Origin: an uncultured Bacteroidales bacterium
GTDB taxonomy: Bacteria > Bacteroidota > Bacteroidia > Bacteroidales > F082
Length of the DNA: 64,000 bases
Assembly (NCBI GenBank): GCA_905233445.1
Contig: CAJOEP010000007.1
Location: forward strand, 64,525 to 128,524
Direction of reading: 5' to 3'
Part shown: piece after piece, positions 37,887-47,570 of the stretch
Layout: every line of letters begins with the position of its first letter
How positions within the stretch are numbered: position 1 is the first letter of the stretch
The notes under the pieces: generated by a model
The model's database searches: none
Seen by the model: only the letters and a program-made list of their open reading frames with translations
Told to the model about the DNA's origin: nothing
Position numbers and translations under genes: made by a program

Positions 37887-39884
37887 TCATTTTTTCGAAC
37901 AATAAACGACAGCGGTTCTTGCAACATTATATATTTTCATGGTGATTTCGTCGCCGTTTTTCTCAGATGGGAAAATTACGTTTTTATCAATGTTTTCAAA
38001 GCCTCCGAAACATTTGTCGTCGGTACTGAAGATGATTTTGTAGTCGCCGGTCTGCTTCACCTTAATCTTATAGTCGGGCAAAGATTTTTGTCCCCAGTTG
38101 AACACGAAAATCAGATTGTCACGCTCAAAAACGATGGTTTTATTGTCTTCATCAGCCTGTAAAAGCCATGCCGGAGCCGACTGCATCACCTTGTTTTTCT
38201 TCACAAAGTCGAGCATCGCCTTATCGAAATCGCCGAGCCAATGGTATTTGAGATAGCCGTTATCCGCTAGCGACCACTGGCGTTTGGCGTATTTATAGCT
38301 CCAGCCGTTTTCATAACGCGGGAAGTCAATCCATTCGGGATGACCGAACTCGTTGCCCATAAAATTGAGCCATGCGTCACCGCCGAGGGTGATGGTGAAA
38401 AATCTTATCATCTTATGCAATGCGATGCCTCTGTCGATGATGAGATTCTGCGAATTTTTATCCATCGCAAAATACATCTCCTTATCCATTAGCCTGAACG
38501 CCAATGTTTTATCCCCTACCAGAGCCTGGTCATGTGATTCTGCGTAAGCTATGGTTTTAACGTCCGAAAGCCTGTTTGTCATGGTATGGAAAAACTCATG
38601 CATATTCCACTGTTCGTCAGTCTGGTCTTTCAGCACTTTAATCCAAAAATCGGGCAAGCCCATACCCAAGCGGTAGTCGAAGCCGATGCCGCCGTCTTCT
38701 ATTTTAGCGCATATTCCAGGCATGCCGCTCACATCTTCCGCTATTGTAATGTTTTGATTGTCAATGTCATGAATAAGTTTATTGGCTAATTGAAGATATG
38801 TCACCGCATCATTATCGACATTGTCGCCGAAATATTTCCATGGGTCGTCGAATGTTTCGCCAATGCCGTGGTTTTTATACAACATCGAGGTCACCCCGTC
38901 GAAACGGAAGCCGTCGAAATGATATTCTTCAAGCCAATAACGGACATTTGAAAGCAGAAGCTGCAAGGTTTCTGTCTTTCCGTAATTGAAAAGTTTCGAG
39001 TCCCATTGCGGGTGATCGCCTTCTTTTCCAGGCTTAAGATATTGATAATCAGTACCATCAAAGAGGTTTAAACCTTCACGGACGTTTTTCACCGTATGCG
39101 AATGCACGAGGTCCATAATCACGCGCAATCCCATGCCATGCGCTGTATCAACCAGTTTTTTCAGCTCTTCAGGAGTGCCGAAACGCGAACTGGCGGCGAA
39201 GAAATTCGACACATGATAGCCAAACGAGCCGTAATAAGGATGCTCGGCAACAGCCATAAGCTGGACAGCGTTGTAACCATTAGCCTTTATGCGAGGTAAC
39301 ACATTGGCAATGAATTCGTTATAAGTGCCCACATCTTCTTTTTCCTGTGCCATTCCAATATGCGACTCATAAATCAGCAAAGGCTCATCTTTTAATATAG
39401 GTGTCTGATTTTCAAAGACATATTCTTTTTCGGGATTCCAAAACTGAGCGGAGAAGTCTTTGGTGTTATCGTTCTGTACCACTCTCGTGATATAAACCGG
39501 AATCCTCTCCTGCTCGCCGATGCTTGATTGAACTAGAACTTTCAGCAGGCTGCCGTGAACCAATCTGGTTTTATATTCCGAATCGGGCAAGAGAATCTCC
39601 CATATGCCGTTTCCGACGTTTTCCAGTGGGTTTTCGTAGCGATTCCAGCCGTTGAAATCGCCGTAAAGTGCCATATAATGTGCTGCCGGAGCCCATTCGC
39701 GGTACCACCAGCCTCGGCGTATGCGGTCGTAATGAAACCCGAAAAATTGGTGCGCCGAGGCAAAATTGTCGAGACTACCAAATTGATTTTCAATAGCTTT
39801 CAGGCGGTTACAAAAACGGTCATAACGTTTTTGAACCTCTTCTGCCACTGGGGACAACCAACTGTCGCGATCAACGATGTTCAT
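37887..39884 (-). CDS. glgB: 1,4-alpha-glucan branching enzyme, GH13
   Basis: A 665-residue protein. A CBM48 domain (about 60-160, YREWAPAAHYMALYGDFNGW) is followed by the GH13 barrel. MDLVHSH is region I, FDGFRFDGVTSM carries the nucleophile Asp, TIAEDVSGMPG carries the acid/base Glu, and YAESHDQALVGDKT carries the third Asp and invariant His. The C-terminal all-beta domain is present. Length and the MLYKNHG signature match eukaryote-like branching enzymes common in Bacteroidota. It introduces alpha-1,6 branches into glycogen. Its start overlaps the stop of the GH13 amylase gene by 4 bases. Confidence 0.93.
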   Translation of the reverse strand: MNIVDRDSWLSPVAEEVQKRYDRFCNRLKAIENQFGSLDNFASAHQFFGFHYDRIRRGWWYREWAPAAHYMALYGDFNGWNRYENPLENVGNGIWEILLPDSEYKTRLVHGSLLKVLVQSSIGEQERIPVYITRVVQNDNTKDFSAQFWNPEKEYVFENQTPILKDEPLLIYESHIGMAQEKEDVGTYNEFIANVLPRIKANGYNAVQLMAVAEHPYYGSFGYHVSNFFAASSRFGTPEELKKLVDTAHGMGLRVIMDLVHSHTVKNVREGLNLFDGTDYQYLKPGKEGDHPQWDSKLFNYGKTETLQLLLSNVRYWLEEYHFDGFRFDGVTSMLYKNHGIGETFDDPWKYFGDNVDNDAVTYLQLANKLIHDIDNQNITIAEDVSGMPGICAKIEDGGIGFDYRLGMGLPDFWIKVLKDQTDEQWNMHEFFHTMTNRLSDVKTIAYAESHDQALVGDKTLAFRLMDKEMYFAMDKNSQNLIIDRGIALHKMIRFFTITLGGDAWLNFMGNEFGHPEWIDFPRYENGWSYKYAKRQWSLADNGYLKYHWLGDFDKAMLDFVKKNKVMQSAPAWLLQADEDNKTIVFERDNLIFVFNWGQKSLPDYKIKVKQTGDYKIIFSTDDKCFGGFENIDKNVIFPSEKNGDEITMKIYNVARTAVVYCSKK

Positions 39885-41272
39885 AATTCAATTATCTTAA
39901 TATCTCCTGGTTTTAATTCAACATTATATTTTTCATTACAACCACCTACCAATTGCCGCGCATCGTATGGAATTGTTACGGTCACATTTCTGCTCTCATT
40001 CAGGTTGAAATTGATGACAATCAATAATTTATCGTTTCCATAATAACGCAGAAACGCGTAAACATATTGCGGGTCGAAATTGTTGTACCACGGATTCGCC
40101 CACATCAGGTCGTAAAATGCGCCGTGGAGGATGGCGGGATGGGATTCGCGAAATCGCATCATTTTTTTATAATATGTAAAGACGATGTGCACATCGTCTC
40201 TACGAATCATTGATGGCATGGTTGTGTAATCAAATATCGATGTACGTCCGTTATCCGAATCCTCAGCATTTTCACCATATTCCTGACCATTATAAATCAT
40301 GAACGGGCCGCGGTTCATGAGGGCTGACAATGCGACAAACGGGAATGCGTTTTCGGGTTTCTGCATGAAAAAACGTGACGCCAAACGAACCTCGTCGTGG
40401 TTTTCCATAAATCTTAACATATTGTCATCCAATCCATTGAGGTTTTTCCAGACATCAGAAATGGTGTCGGCACGCTGTCCGTAACGATAGATGTTTTCCA
40501 ATGTGTTGTACAGACCCACCTTATCGTAAAGATAATCGAAACCAGCTTCAACGTAGCTCTGATACAAATGTGGTTGGTAAATCTCAGCTATCATTATGAC
40601 ATTGAACAACTTTCGCAATTCTGCAATAGCCCAGCGCCAAAAATCAACAGGCACCATCTCCGCCATATCACAGCGGAATCCGTCGACACCTTTTGAGCAC
40701 CAGAACTGCATGATTTTCAGCATCTTATGCCATGTATCACGGTTGGTGTAATTGAGTTTCACGGTGTCGTACCAGTCGTTTAACGATGGCGTTGGCGAAA
40801 ACACATCATTGCCTGTGGCTTTTGCCGGATTCTCATAATACATGAAACCGTTGTCGTTAGGGCCATAAAACCTTTCATTCGGTAAAACATAGAAGTTTTC
40901 GTCCGTGAAATCGCCTTTGTATTCACGAGCCAAATGGTTGGGCACGAAGTCGATTATTACTTTAAGTCCGTGATTATGAATACGTTCGACGGTGTTTTCA
41001 AACTCTGCCATCCTATTCGCTTCATTGTCTGCCAAGTCGGGGTCGATGTCGTAATAATCGACTATTGCGTAAGGCGAACCTGCTTTTCCTTTGGTAACAG
41101 CAGGATTTGTGTCGCGCCAGCCCGAGTGACGAATCACGCCAGTGAGCCATATATAACTGACACTCAGCGACTTAATCCTTTCAATCTCCTTATTGCTGAT
41201 GTCGCTGAAAGTGCCGCAGCACTTGGTTGGCGTTGCACCGTAAACCCGTGGAAAAAGCTGGTATATTATCAT
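39881..41272 (-). CDS. Alpha-amylase family GH13 enzyme, with an in-frame palindrome
   Basis: A 463-residue cytoplasmic GH13 enzyme (no signal peptide). DFVPNH is region I, DGFRCDMAEM has the nucleophile Asp, IMIAEIYQP the acid/base Glu, and FMENHDEVR the third Asp. It probably acts on linear or intracellular alpha-glucans, fitting its coupling to glgB (4-base overlap) and its 4-base overlap with the oligopeptidase gene upstream. A 28-base palindrome at 40176-40203 is translated as RRDDVHIVFT (about residues 357-366), between the catalytic barrel and the helix YYKKMMRFRESHPAI. Exact specificity cannot be assigned. Confidence 0.87.
   Translation of the reverse strand: MIIYQLFPRVYGATPTKCCGTFSDISNKEIERIKSLSVSYIWLTGVIRHSGWRDTNPAVTKGKAGSPYAIVDYYDIDPDLADNEANRMAEFENTVERIHNHGLKVIIDFVPNHLAREYKGDFTDENFYVLPNERFYGPNDNGFMYYENPAKATGNDVFSPTPSLNDWYDTVKLNYTNRDTWHKMLKIMQFWCSKGVDGFRCDMAEMVPVDFWRWAIAELRKLFNVIMIAEIYQPHLYQSYVEAGFDYLYDKVGLYNTLENIYRYGQRADTISDVWKNLNGLDDNMLRFMENHDEVRLASRFFMQKPENAFPFVALSALMNRGPFMIYNGQEYGENAEDSDNGRTSIFDYTTMPSMIRRDDVHIVFTYYKKMMRFRESHPAILHGAFYDLMWANPWYNNFDPQYVYAFLRYYGNDKLLIVINFNLNESRNVTVTIPYDARQLVGGCNEKYNVELKPGDIKIIEL
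40176..40203. repeat. Dispersed palindromic element, copy i (inside the GH13 amylase CDS)
   Basis: GTAAAGACGATGTG pairs with CACATCGTCTCTAC with one mismatch over 14 positions. It adds about ten codons without changing the frame. Confidence 0.9.
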
Positions 41273-43347
41273 TTTTCAAGCAAATCGAGCATAAAAGCGT
41301 ATTCCATCGCCACCTCGTAGTAAGGCTCAAATCTTCCCGACGCTCCACCGTGGCCAAAATCCATCTCAGTGCGCAGGTACAATGGGTTGTCGTCGGTTTT
41401 TAACTCACGCAACTTCGCCACCCATTTTGCAGGCTCCCAATACTGCACCTGACTGTCGTGAAGTCCAGTTGTTACTAGCAATGCCGGATAATCTTTCGCC
41501 TCCACGTTGTCGTATGGCGAATATGACAAAATATAGTTGTAATATTCTTTTTCATTAGGATTGCCCCACTCGTCGTATTCGCCTGTCGTGAGGGGAATAG
41601 TGTCATCGAGCATCGTTGTCACGACATCGACGAAAGGCACTTGTGCGATGATGCCGCGGAACAATTGAGGAGCCATGTTTGCAACGGCTCCGACTAATAG
41701 TCCGCCCGCGCTTCCGCCCATCGCAAACATCTTACTACTATTTGTAAAGCCTTGATTTACAAGATATTCAGCGCAAGCGATAAAATCCGTAAAGGTATTC
41801 TTCTTCTTCAGGAGTTTGCCGTCTTCGTACCACCAGCGGCCCATCTCCTCGCCTCCTCTTATGTGTGCGATTGCCCAAACGAACCCTCTTTCCAGCAGGC
41901 TTAGGCGTGCTGTCGAGAAATATGCGTCAACGCTGTTGCCGTATGAGCCATAGCCGAACAGAACCAGAGGATTGTTGCCGTTTTTAGACAGTCCTTTCTT
42001 GTAAACCAAGGAAATCGGCACCAAAACACCGTCTTTTGCAGGTGCATAAAGCCTTTCCGTGACATATTCGGATGGCTCGAAGCCGCCCACTATCTCCTGT
42101 CGTTTCAGCAGTTCCGTTGTCTGTTTTTCCATATCATACTGATACACAGAGGCCGGCGTTGTCATTGAGGTATAAACATACCTCAAAAGATGCGTGTCAA
42201 ACTCAGGATTCGCCGAAGTCTCGACGGTATATGTCGGCTCGCCGAAATTGATATAATAGTCCGTCTTGCCGTCCCACGACATAACTCGCAGATTTACAAG
42301 ACCTTTCGAGCGTTCCTCGATGACCATAAAGTCGGCAAACAGGTCGAAATCTTCGATTAAAACATCGTCGCGATGCGGCAAAACTTCCTGCCAGTTCGCT
42401 TTTTCGGTAGCGTTTACTGGTGTTTTCATCAGTTTATAGTTCTTCGCGCCGTCGGCATTTGTGAGAATATAAAAATTATCTCCGTAATGACCAACGCCAT
42501 AGAGCAAATCATGCTGGCGTTTTTGGAACACCTTGAACTCGTCTTTCGGATGGTCGGCATCGATAAAACGGATTTCGGAGGTGAGCGTCGTTTCCAATAT
42601 TATCACAATGTATCTCTCTGATTTTGTTTTACTTACAAAAGCGCAGAAAGTAGTGTCATCCTCATAATAAACCTCCACGTCGTCTTTCGGGTCGGTTCCG
42701 ATTTCATGTCGCATTATCCGGCAAGGACGCAGTGACTCGTCTTTTACGGAGTAAAAAATCGTTTTGTTGTCGTTGGCCCACACCATATTTCCGGAAGTGT
42801 TTTCTATCACTTCGGAGAACATCTTGCCTGTGGCGATTTCTTTGAAGAAAATCTTGTATTGGCGACGGCTGACAGTGTCTATACTATAGGCTATCAACGA
42901 GTTATCCGGGCTGATGCTATATCCGCCGACATCGAAAAAGGTGTAGCCTTTTGACATTTCGTAGCCATTGAGAAGGATTTGTTCGTTGGTAGAGGATTTC
43001 TCGACTTCGCTCGGAATGACGGTCGGGTTGTCACCGTCTTTCACTGGTTTTCGACAGTACAGCGGGTACTCCATTCCTTCTTCGTAGCGCGAATAATACC
43101 AGTAGCCTTTATGTTTCACCGGCACCGACATGTCATCTTGTTTTATTCGGCTTGTTATCTCCTCAAACAATTGATTCTGAAGCGGTTCGGTATGTTTCAT
43201 CATAGCTTCCTGATAGGCGTTTTCGGCCTTCAGATAATCCAAAACCTCCGGATTTTCACGTTGATTGAGCCAATAATAGTTATCCACACGGGTATGACCG
43301 TGAATTGTCATCTCGTGTGGTATCTTTTTCAATGAAGGTTTGTCCAT
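41269..43347 (-). CDS. ptrB: Oligopeptidase B (S9A serine peptidase)
   Basis: A 692-residue cytoplasmic peptidase. A seven-bladed propeller (about 70-410) is followed by an alpha/beta-hydrolase domain. The nucleophile Ser is in MGGSAGGLLVG, the Asp region is TGLHDSQVQYWEPAK, and His is in DFGHGGASG. The Glu-rich substrate site around RGGEEMGRWWYEDGK is typical of OpdB, which cuts short peptides after Lys/Arg. Residues about 109-121 (VIPSEVEKSS) are encoded by an inserted repeat (42989-43020). Natural partners for its products are the trypsin-like gingipain homologues, although its own substrates are short cytoplasmic peptides. It overlaps the amylase gene by 4 bases. Confidence 0.92.
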   Translation of the reverse strand: MDKPSLKKIPHEMTIHGHTRVDNYYWLNQRENPEVLDYLKAENAYQEAMMKHTEPLQNQLFEEITSRIKQDDMSVPVKHKGYWYYSRYEEGMEYPLYCRKPVKDGDNPTVIPSEVEKSSTNEQILLNGYEMSKGYTFFDVGGYSISPDNSLIAYSIDTVSRRQYKIFFKEIATGKMFSEVIENTSGNMVWANDNKTIFYSVKDESLRPCRIMRHEIGTDPKDDVEVYYEDDTTFCAFVSKTKSERYIVIILETTLTSEIRFIDADHPKDEFKVFQKRQHDLLYGVGHYGDNFYILTNADGAKNYKLMKTPVNATEKANWQEVLPHRDDVLIEDFDLFADFMVIEERSKGLVNLRVMSWDGKTDYYINFGEPTYTVETSANPEFDTHLLRYVYTSMTTPASVYQYDMEKQTTELLKRQEIVGGFEPSEYVTERLYAPAKDGVLVPISLVYKKGLSKNGNNPLVLFGYGSYGNSVDAYFSTARLSLLERGFVWAIAHIRGGEEMGRWWYEDGKLLKKKNTFTDFIACAEYLVNQGFTNSSKMFAMGGSAGGLLVGAVANMAPQLFRGIIAQVPFVDVVTTMLDDTIPLTTGEYDEWGNPNEKEYYNYILSYSPYDNVEAKDYPALLVTTGLHDSQVQYWEPAKWVAKLRELKTDDNPLYLRTEMDFGHGGASGRFEPYYEVAMEYAFMLDLLEK
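42989..43020. repeat. Second repeat type inserted in frame in oligopeptidase B
   Basis: On the minus strand, GTCATTCCGAGCGAAGTCGA plus GAAATCCTCTACC. This is the sequence type that encodes the well-known spurious peptide VIPSEVEKSS in many genomes. Here it lies inside a conserved gene, at a propeller loop between KDGDNP and NEQILLNG. Confidence 0.75.
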
Positions 43348-43349
43348 TT

Positions 43350-45677
43350 TTAGAATGTTAAAGTCAAGCCCAGACTCGGCATGAGAGGCAGCTGGTAGAT
43401 ATTTTCGCTTGTGATGATATCGACGTAGAAAATATTGTTTCTGTTATAGACGTTTGTGACGCTCAGGTCGGCTTCGAGTATGACATTGTCGCTGAACCAG
43501 AATTTACGTTTCACGTCAAGGTCGAGGCGATGGTACCATGGCAACTGGCCTTTGTTAAGTTCGCCGTAGATGATGCCGAGGTCGCCGTTGTTTTCGATGA
43601 TGCTCATGCCCATGTTGTCGAACTGGTAATGTTCATAGAATCCGCTGACTTGGGTGAACGGGAATCCCGAGCCGAGGTTCCATCGTCCGCTGAACTCCCA
43701 CTGTTTTCTGGCGCCGCCAGTATATGTCAATATTATATTGATGTTATGACGGCGGTCGTAGTGAGTGCGGTAGTTGATTAGCTCGCGTGCCGCGTTTTCG
43801 TAGTTTTTATTGACATAAGCGAGCGAATATGCGGCCCACACATACCATCTAAGGAACTCGTATTTCACAGAGACATCGACGCCATAGGCCTTGCCGTTTT
43901 CAATCATAAAGTCACGCCATTCAATCTCGGATGCGTTATTGGGATGGTTCGTCTCCGAATAAATCTGATTGCGGTTCATGTTCGTCAGTTGGCGGAAATC
44001 CTTGAAATAGCCTTCCACGTTGAGGGTTATGTTGTCGAACACGTCGAATTCTGTTCCTATGATGTAATGGTTGGCTTTCTGCAACTTTGTGGAGACCGTT
44101 TTCCTGTTGAACTTCTTAGGTATATTGTCTTGTCCTGAAAGGAATCCGTAGAAGAGGTTGACGACATCGCGGTCGCTATTGGCGGCGATGAGGTTTTGCG
44201 AATACATACCTGCCGCGGCTTTGATGCGGAACCAATCGTTGATGTTATATTTGATGGCGAGACGCGGCTCCGGCGATATTTCAGCCAAGGAGGCGTACCA
44301 TTGCACACGGAAACTCGGTTCTATGATAAGCTTGTCGAATTGCCATTTATACTTGATGAAAGCGCCGAGTTCGGTAGTGTTTTCTGTCTGATTCAGCCTG
44401 ATACCGTTTGATTTCGTATAGTCGAAAATCGTTTTGAAGCCGAGCAGCTCGACGCCATATTTCAGGGTGTTTTTGCCAAGGAAATATGAGAAAGTGAAGC
44501 CCGCGTTGAATCCGTCGATGGAGCTTGAGCGGCCCGGGTTGTTCTGTTCAGAAAGGTTGGCGTCGTATTTTGAATAAGCCACGTTACCTTCGATGAGAAC
44601 CGGTGATTTTCCAGGGATAAGCACAAAGTTGGCACCGCCGCCATACGAAATCCAGCTAAAGTCGGAGATTGACTTGTAATTATTGACCTGATCGTTGAAG
44701 TTGAAGCCGAAGAAATTGATTTTACTGCCGTTTGGAGCATTGAGTGACACTTTTCCATAAACATCCTGGAAGTTATACGGCAACACTTCGCCTTTCAAGA
44801 TGTCTTTATACAACGATTTACTCGTTTGTTCGAGATAAGAGTTTTTGGCGGAAACGATGAACGAGACCGTCATGTCGTTGTCGTTTTTCGCCTTTTTGAG
44901 TGGACCTTCCACCATCACTTTAGCGCCGAAAGTGGAGCCTCCGATGCGTCCGGAGACACGTTTTTTGTTACCGTCACGGGTGGTGATATCCATTATTGAC
45001 GACACTCTGCCGCCGTATTCAGCGCCGAAACCGCCAGTATAGACCTCAGCATTTCTGATGATATCTGTATCAAAAACCGAGAAAAGTCCTATGCTATGGA
45101 ACGGGTTATATACAATCATACCGTCGAGAAGCACCTTGTTTTGGATTGGGGAGCCGCCGCGGATATAAAGCTGACCGCCCTGGTCGCCGGTGAACACGAC
45201 ACCCGGGAGTACCTGCAAATACTGGGCAAGGTCGGCCTGACCGCCCACTGAAGGAATCTTAGTGATGGTCTTTGGCGTGATATACACGACAGAAGTCTTG
45301 GTCTCTGTTTTCGCCTCTATCTTATCGGCGCTGATGCTCACTGCCGCGAGCTGGATTGAAGTCTCCTCGATGCTGAATTTCTTGTTCAGAATCTGGTTGC
45401 CTTTCACCGTAACCGGCTCAGCGATAGTGTCATAGCCGATGGATGTCACCATGATGGTGTAACTTCCGTCGGGGATACGGGTGATGCTGAAATATCCATT
45501 AATGTCGGTCGTTGAGCCGAGAGTGGTGCCTTTAAGAAACACATTGGCGAACATCACTGGCTCGCCGTTCGACTTCTCATATACGAAACCTTTAATGGAG
45601 TTATCGCCTTGAGCATATGATAATATGCTGATTATCATCATGATAGCCAGCAAAAAGATATTTCTGGTCTTTTTCAT
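43350..45677 (-). CDS. TonB-dependent receptor with carboxypeptidase-like domain
   Basis: 775 residues from MKKTRNIFLLAIMMIISI (an ATG four codons earlier is possible). After the signal peptide comes a CarboxypepD_reg-like domain (about 25-105, IKGFVYEKSNGEPVMFANVF). A plug domain (about 125-235, PGVVFTGDQGGQLYIRGGSP) and a 22-strand barrel ending LPLMPSLGLTLTF follow. There is no SusD partner next to it, so a polysaccharide-utilisation role is not indicated; metal-chelate or peptide uptake is possible. It is separated by 3 bases from oligopeptidase B, which may point to peptide use. The promoter is at 45724-45754. Confidence 0.88.
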   Translation of the reverse strand: MKKTRNIFLLAIMMIISILSYAQGDNSIKGFVYEKSNGEPVMFANVFLKGTTLGSTTDINGYFSITRIPDGSYTIMVTSIGYDTIAEPVTVKGNQILNKKFSIEETSIQLAAVSISADKIEAKTETKTSVVYITPKTITKIPSVGGQADLAQYLQVLPGVVFTGDQGGQLYIRGGSPIQNKVLLDGMIVYNPFHSIGLFSVFDTDIIRNAEVYTGGFGAEYGGRVSSIMDITTRDGNKKRVSGRIGGSTFGAKVMVEGPLKKAKNDNDMTVSFIVSAKNSYLEQTSKSLYKDILKGEVLPYNFQDVYGKVSLNAPNGSKINFFGFNFNDQVNNYKSISDFSWISYGGGANFVLIPGKSPVLIEGNVAYSKYDANLSEQNNPGRSSSIDGFNAGFTFSYFLGKNTLKYGVELLGFKTIFDYTKSNGIRLNQTENTTELGAFIKYKWQFDKLIIEPSFRVQWYASLAEISPEPRLAIKYNINDWFRIKAAAGMYSQNLIAANSDRDVVNLFYGFLSGQDNIPKKFNRKTVSTKLQKANHYIIGTEFDVFDNITLNVEGYFKDFRQLTNMNRNQIYSETNHPNNASEIEWRDFMIENGKAYGVDVSVKYEFLRWYVWAAYSLAYVNKNYENAARELINYRTHYDRRHNINIILTYTGGARKQWEFSGRWNLGSGFPFTQVSGFYEHYQFDNMGMSIIENNGDLGIIYGELNKGQLPWYHRLDLDVKRKFWFSDNVILEADLSVTNVYNRNNIFYVDIITSENIYQLPLMPSLGLTLTF

Positions 45678-45723
45678 AAAAAAACTCATTATCTTGCAGT
45701 TTTAAACAGATATTAAAAACGTG

Positions 45724-45754
45724 CAAAGATAATGAATTTTTTATTACGAAGCAA
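45724..45754 (-). promoter_or_regulatory. Predicted promoter of the TonB-dependent receptor operon
   Basis: On the minus strand TATCTTTG (45731-45724) matches TAnnTTTG, and TTG (45754-45752) lies 20 bases upstream. Oligopeptidase B, the amylase and glgB may be read from here, since the following gaps are 3 bases or overlaps. Confidence 0.6.
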
Positions 45755-45768
45755 CAAATTTTCGTAAA

Positions 45769-46644
45769 TTATGCCTCTTTTGCCTGTTTGATAAGCTCCA
45801 GTTCCTTGTCGGAGAAATGGTTTGGCAGCATCAGCTGGACTTTGAGGAGCAGCGAGCCGTTGCCTTCCTTGCCGTAGTGCGGCATTCCGAGGCCTTTAAG
45901 ACGCAGCATGCTGTTGTTTTGCGTCTGCGGTTTTATCGGCACGCTGACGTTACCTTTCAAGGTGTCTATTTCGATTTTTCCGCCAAGGATAGCGGTATAT
46001 ACGTCGATGTTTACGGTCCTGATTAAATCATCGCCATCACGTTGATACACAGGGTCTTGCAGCACGTTAATCTTCATCAGGAGGTCGCCGTTTTCGCCTC
46101 CGTTGACACCGGGATGACCCTTGCCTTTGACACGCAGCGTCTGACCGTCTTTAACGCCAGGCTTGATGCTGATTTTTATGGTATCGCCACCGATGTTGAA
46201 CATCCTCTGCGATCCGGCGTAGGCTTCACGCAACGTCATGTCGATGGTTGCTGTCAAATCCTGGCCTTTCATCGCTCTTGTGCGAGTACGACCGCGCCCG
46301 CCACCGAAGCCGCCGAAAAACATGTCGAAGAAATCAGAGAAGCCGCTGCCACCGAAGCCCTCAAAGCCTTGACCACCAAAACCTTGGAAGCCCTGACCAC
46401 CATAGCCCATGTCCTCATACTGCTTCCAGTTGGCGCCGAGTTCATCGTATTTTTTACGCGAATCCTCATTGCCAAGCACCTGGTAAGCCTCCGAAATCTC
46501 CTTAAACTTCTCCTCTGCCGCCTTGTCACCCGGATTCTTATCCGGATGATACTTCACTGCCAGCTTACGGTAAGCCTTTTTGATTTGGTCTTGCGTTGCT
46601 GAACGCTCAACACCTAAAACTTTGTAATAATCTTTATATTCCAT
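45769..46644 (-). CDS. cbpA: CbpA-like J-domain co-chaperone
   Basis: A 291-residue class B Hsp40. The J domain (residues 1-70) has the HPD motif in YHPDKNPGD, and a Gly/Phe-rich linker (about 75-125) follows. Two C-terminal beta-sandwich substrate domains follow, with no zinc-finger repeats, which excludes DnaJ proper. It stimulates DnaK ATPase and delivers clients. Two short membrane stress-type genes (LiaF-like and PspC) lie directly upstream on the same strand, the nearer 17 bases away. Confidence 0.9.
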   Translation of the reverse strand: MEYKDYYKVLGVERSATQDQIKKAYRKLAVKYHPDKNPGDKAAEEKFKEISEAYQVLGNEDSRKKYDELGANWKQYEDMGYGGQGFQGFGGQGFEGFGGSGFSDFFDMFFGGFGGGRGRTRTRAMKGQDLTATIDMTLREAYAGSQRMFNIGGDTIKISIKPGVKDGQTLRVKGKGHPGVNGGENGDLLMKINVLQDPVYQRDGDDLIRTVNIDVYTAILGGKIEIDTLKGNVSVPIKPQTQNNSMLRLKGLGMPHYGKEGNGSLLLKVQLMLPNHFSDKELELIKQAKEA

Positions 46645-46661
46645 AATGTTTTTAACCTCCT

Positions 46662-47012
46662 TTAGTCATCAAAATCGTCATCGATATCGTCGTCATCCCA
46701 GATGATTCGATGATGCGACCTTGTGCGGATTTCAATTTTGTCCTTGCAACATTCGTCATCTGCTTTTTGCTGATACAACACACATCCGAAAGCCAACAGT
46801 GCCAACGCTATTACAGTGCGAATCCATTTGTTGATAGGCATGATGCATACGCCTATGATTATCAGCAGCAAAGGCCACATTTTTGCCAACACATACCAGT
46901 CGATATCGAAATCGAACAATGTTATCAGTGTAAAGATAACACCAATGATTATCAATATGATACCTTGGCTGAATCCTTTTTCTTTATTGTTTTCTTTATT
47001 GCTCATTTCCAT
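46662..47012 (-). CDS. Small LiaF/DUF5668-like membrane protein
   Basis: A 116-residue protein (a second Met two codons in may be the start). Three hydrophobic segments with the LiaI-LiaF type pattern ([31 protein letters not shown]) are followed by an acidic tail of eight Asp. It overlaps the end of the PspC gene by 17 bases. Relatives are tied to envelope-stress sensing together with PspC proteins; that function is inferred from context. Confidence 0.7.
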   Translation of the reverse strand: MEMSNKENNKEKGFSQGIILIIIGVIFTLITLFDFDIDWYVLAKMWPLLLIIIGVCIMPINKWIRTVIALALLAFGCVLYQQKADDECCKDKIEIRTRSHHRIIWDDDDIDDDFDD

Positions 47013-47445
47013 TGTTTTTTTGAGTGTTAATTAAAATCACGCTACCTATAATAATAAGTATCACAGGCCACAGTTTCCAAATCCATGTGATGGAGATGAA
47101 ATTGTCGGCCAAGGCGATTACGCCGATGAAAATCAGTATCAAGCTGGCAATCAAGGCGCCATTTGAAGGTCTTTTTTTCGCTGGCACGTCTGTATTATCA
47201 TCCGGTGTGATGTCGATGGTGTCGTCATTCCGTCTTTCGTTATTACCAGAGTTGAGGGTATATTCTTCTGGTACTACAATCCAGAGGATGACATACATCC
47301 AGAATCCGAAGCTGCCGCACATGGCTGCCACGACGAAAAGCACGCGCATCAGGGCGATGTCGATGTTGAAATAATCGGCCATTCCGGCGCAGACGCCAGC
47401 AATGACACGGTTGTTACGGGAACGTTTCAGAATTTTATTTTCCAT
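46996..47445 (-). CDS. PspC domain membrane protein
   Basis: A 149-residue protein. Residues 1-62 form a PspC domain (RVIAGVCAGMADYFNIDIAL, then a membrane helix ending ILWIVVPEE). After a polar linker come two membrane segments of LiaF-like type. PspC proteins respond to inner-membrane damage. With the overlapping LiaF-like gene and cbpA it forms a probable envelope or proteostasis stress operon. Confidence 0.85.
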   Translation of the reverse strand: MENKILKRSRNNRVIAGVCAGMADYFNIDIALMRVLFVVAAMCGSFGFWMYVILWIVVPEEYTLNSGNNERRNDDTIDITPDDNTDVPAKKRPSNGALIASLILIFIGVIALADNFISITWIWKLWPVILIIIGSVILINTQKNNGNEQ

Positions 47446-47570
47446 TTTTCAATACATTTTGTTATAAAACACTATCAAAATTCATACCAAACTGATGATT
47501 TTCGATGGTATAACGAAAAAATTGCAGTTTTGCTGCATGACAGGATTAAAAAAAATGACAAAATGACGGA

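Noticed and set aside
40313-41250. The GH13 amylase as a secreted SusG-like enzyme
   Set aside because: No signal peptide or lipobox, no SusC/SusD neighbours, and overlap with glgB and oligopeptidase B genes point to a cytoplasmic enzyme.
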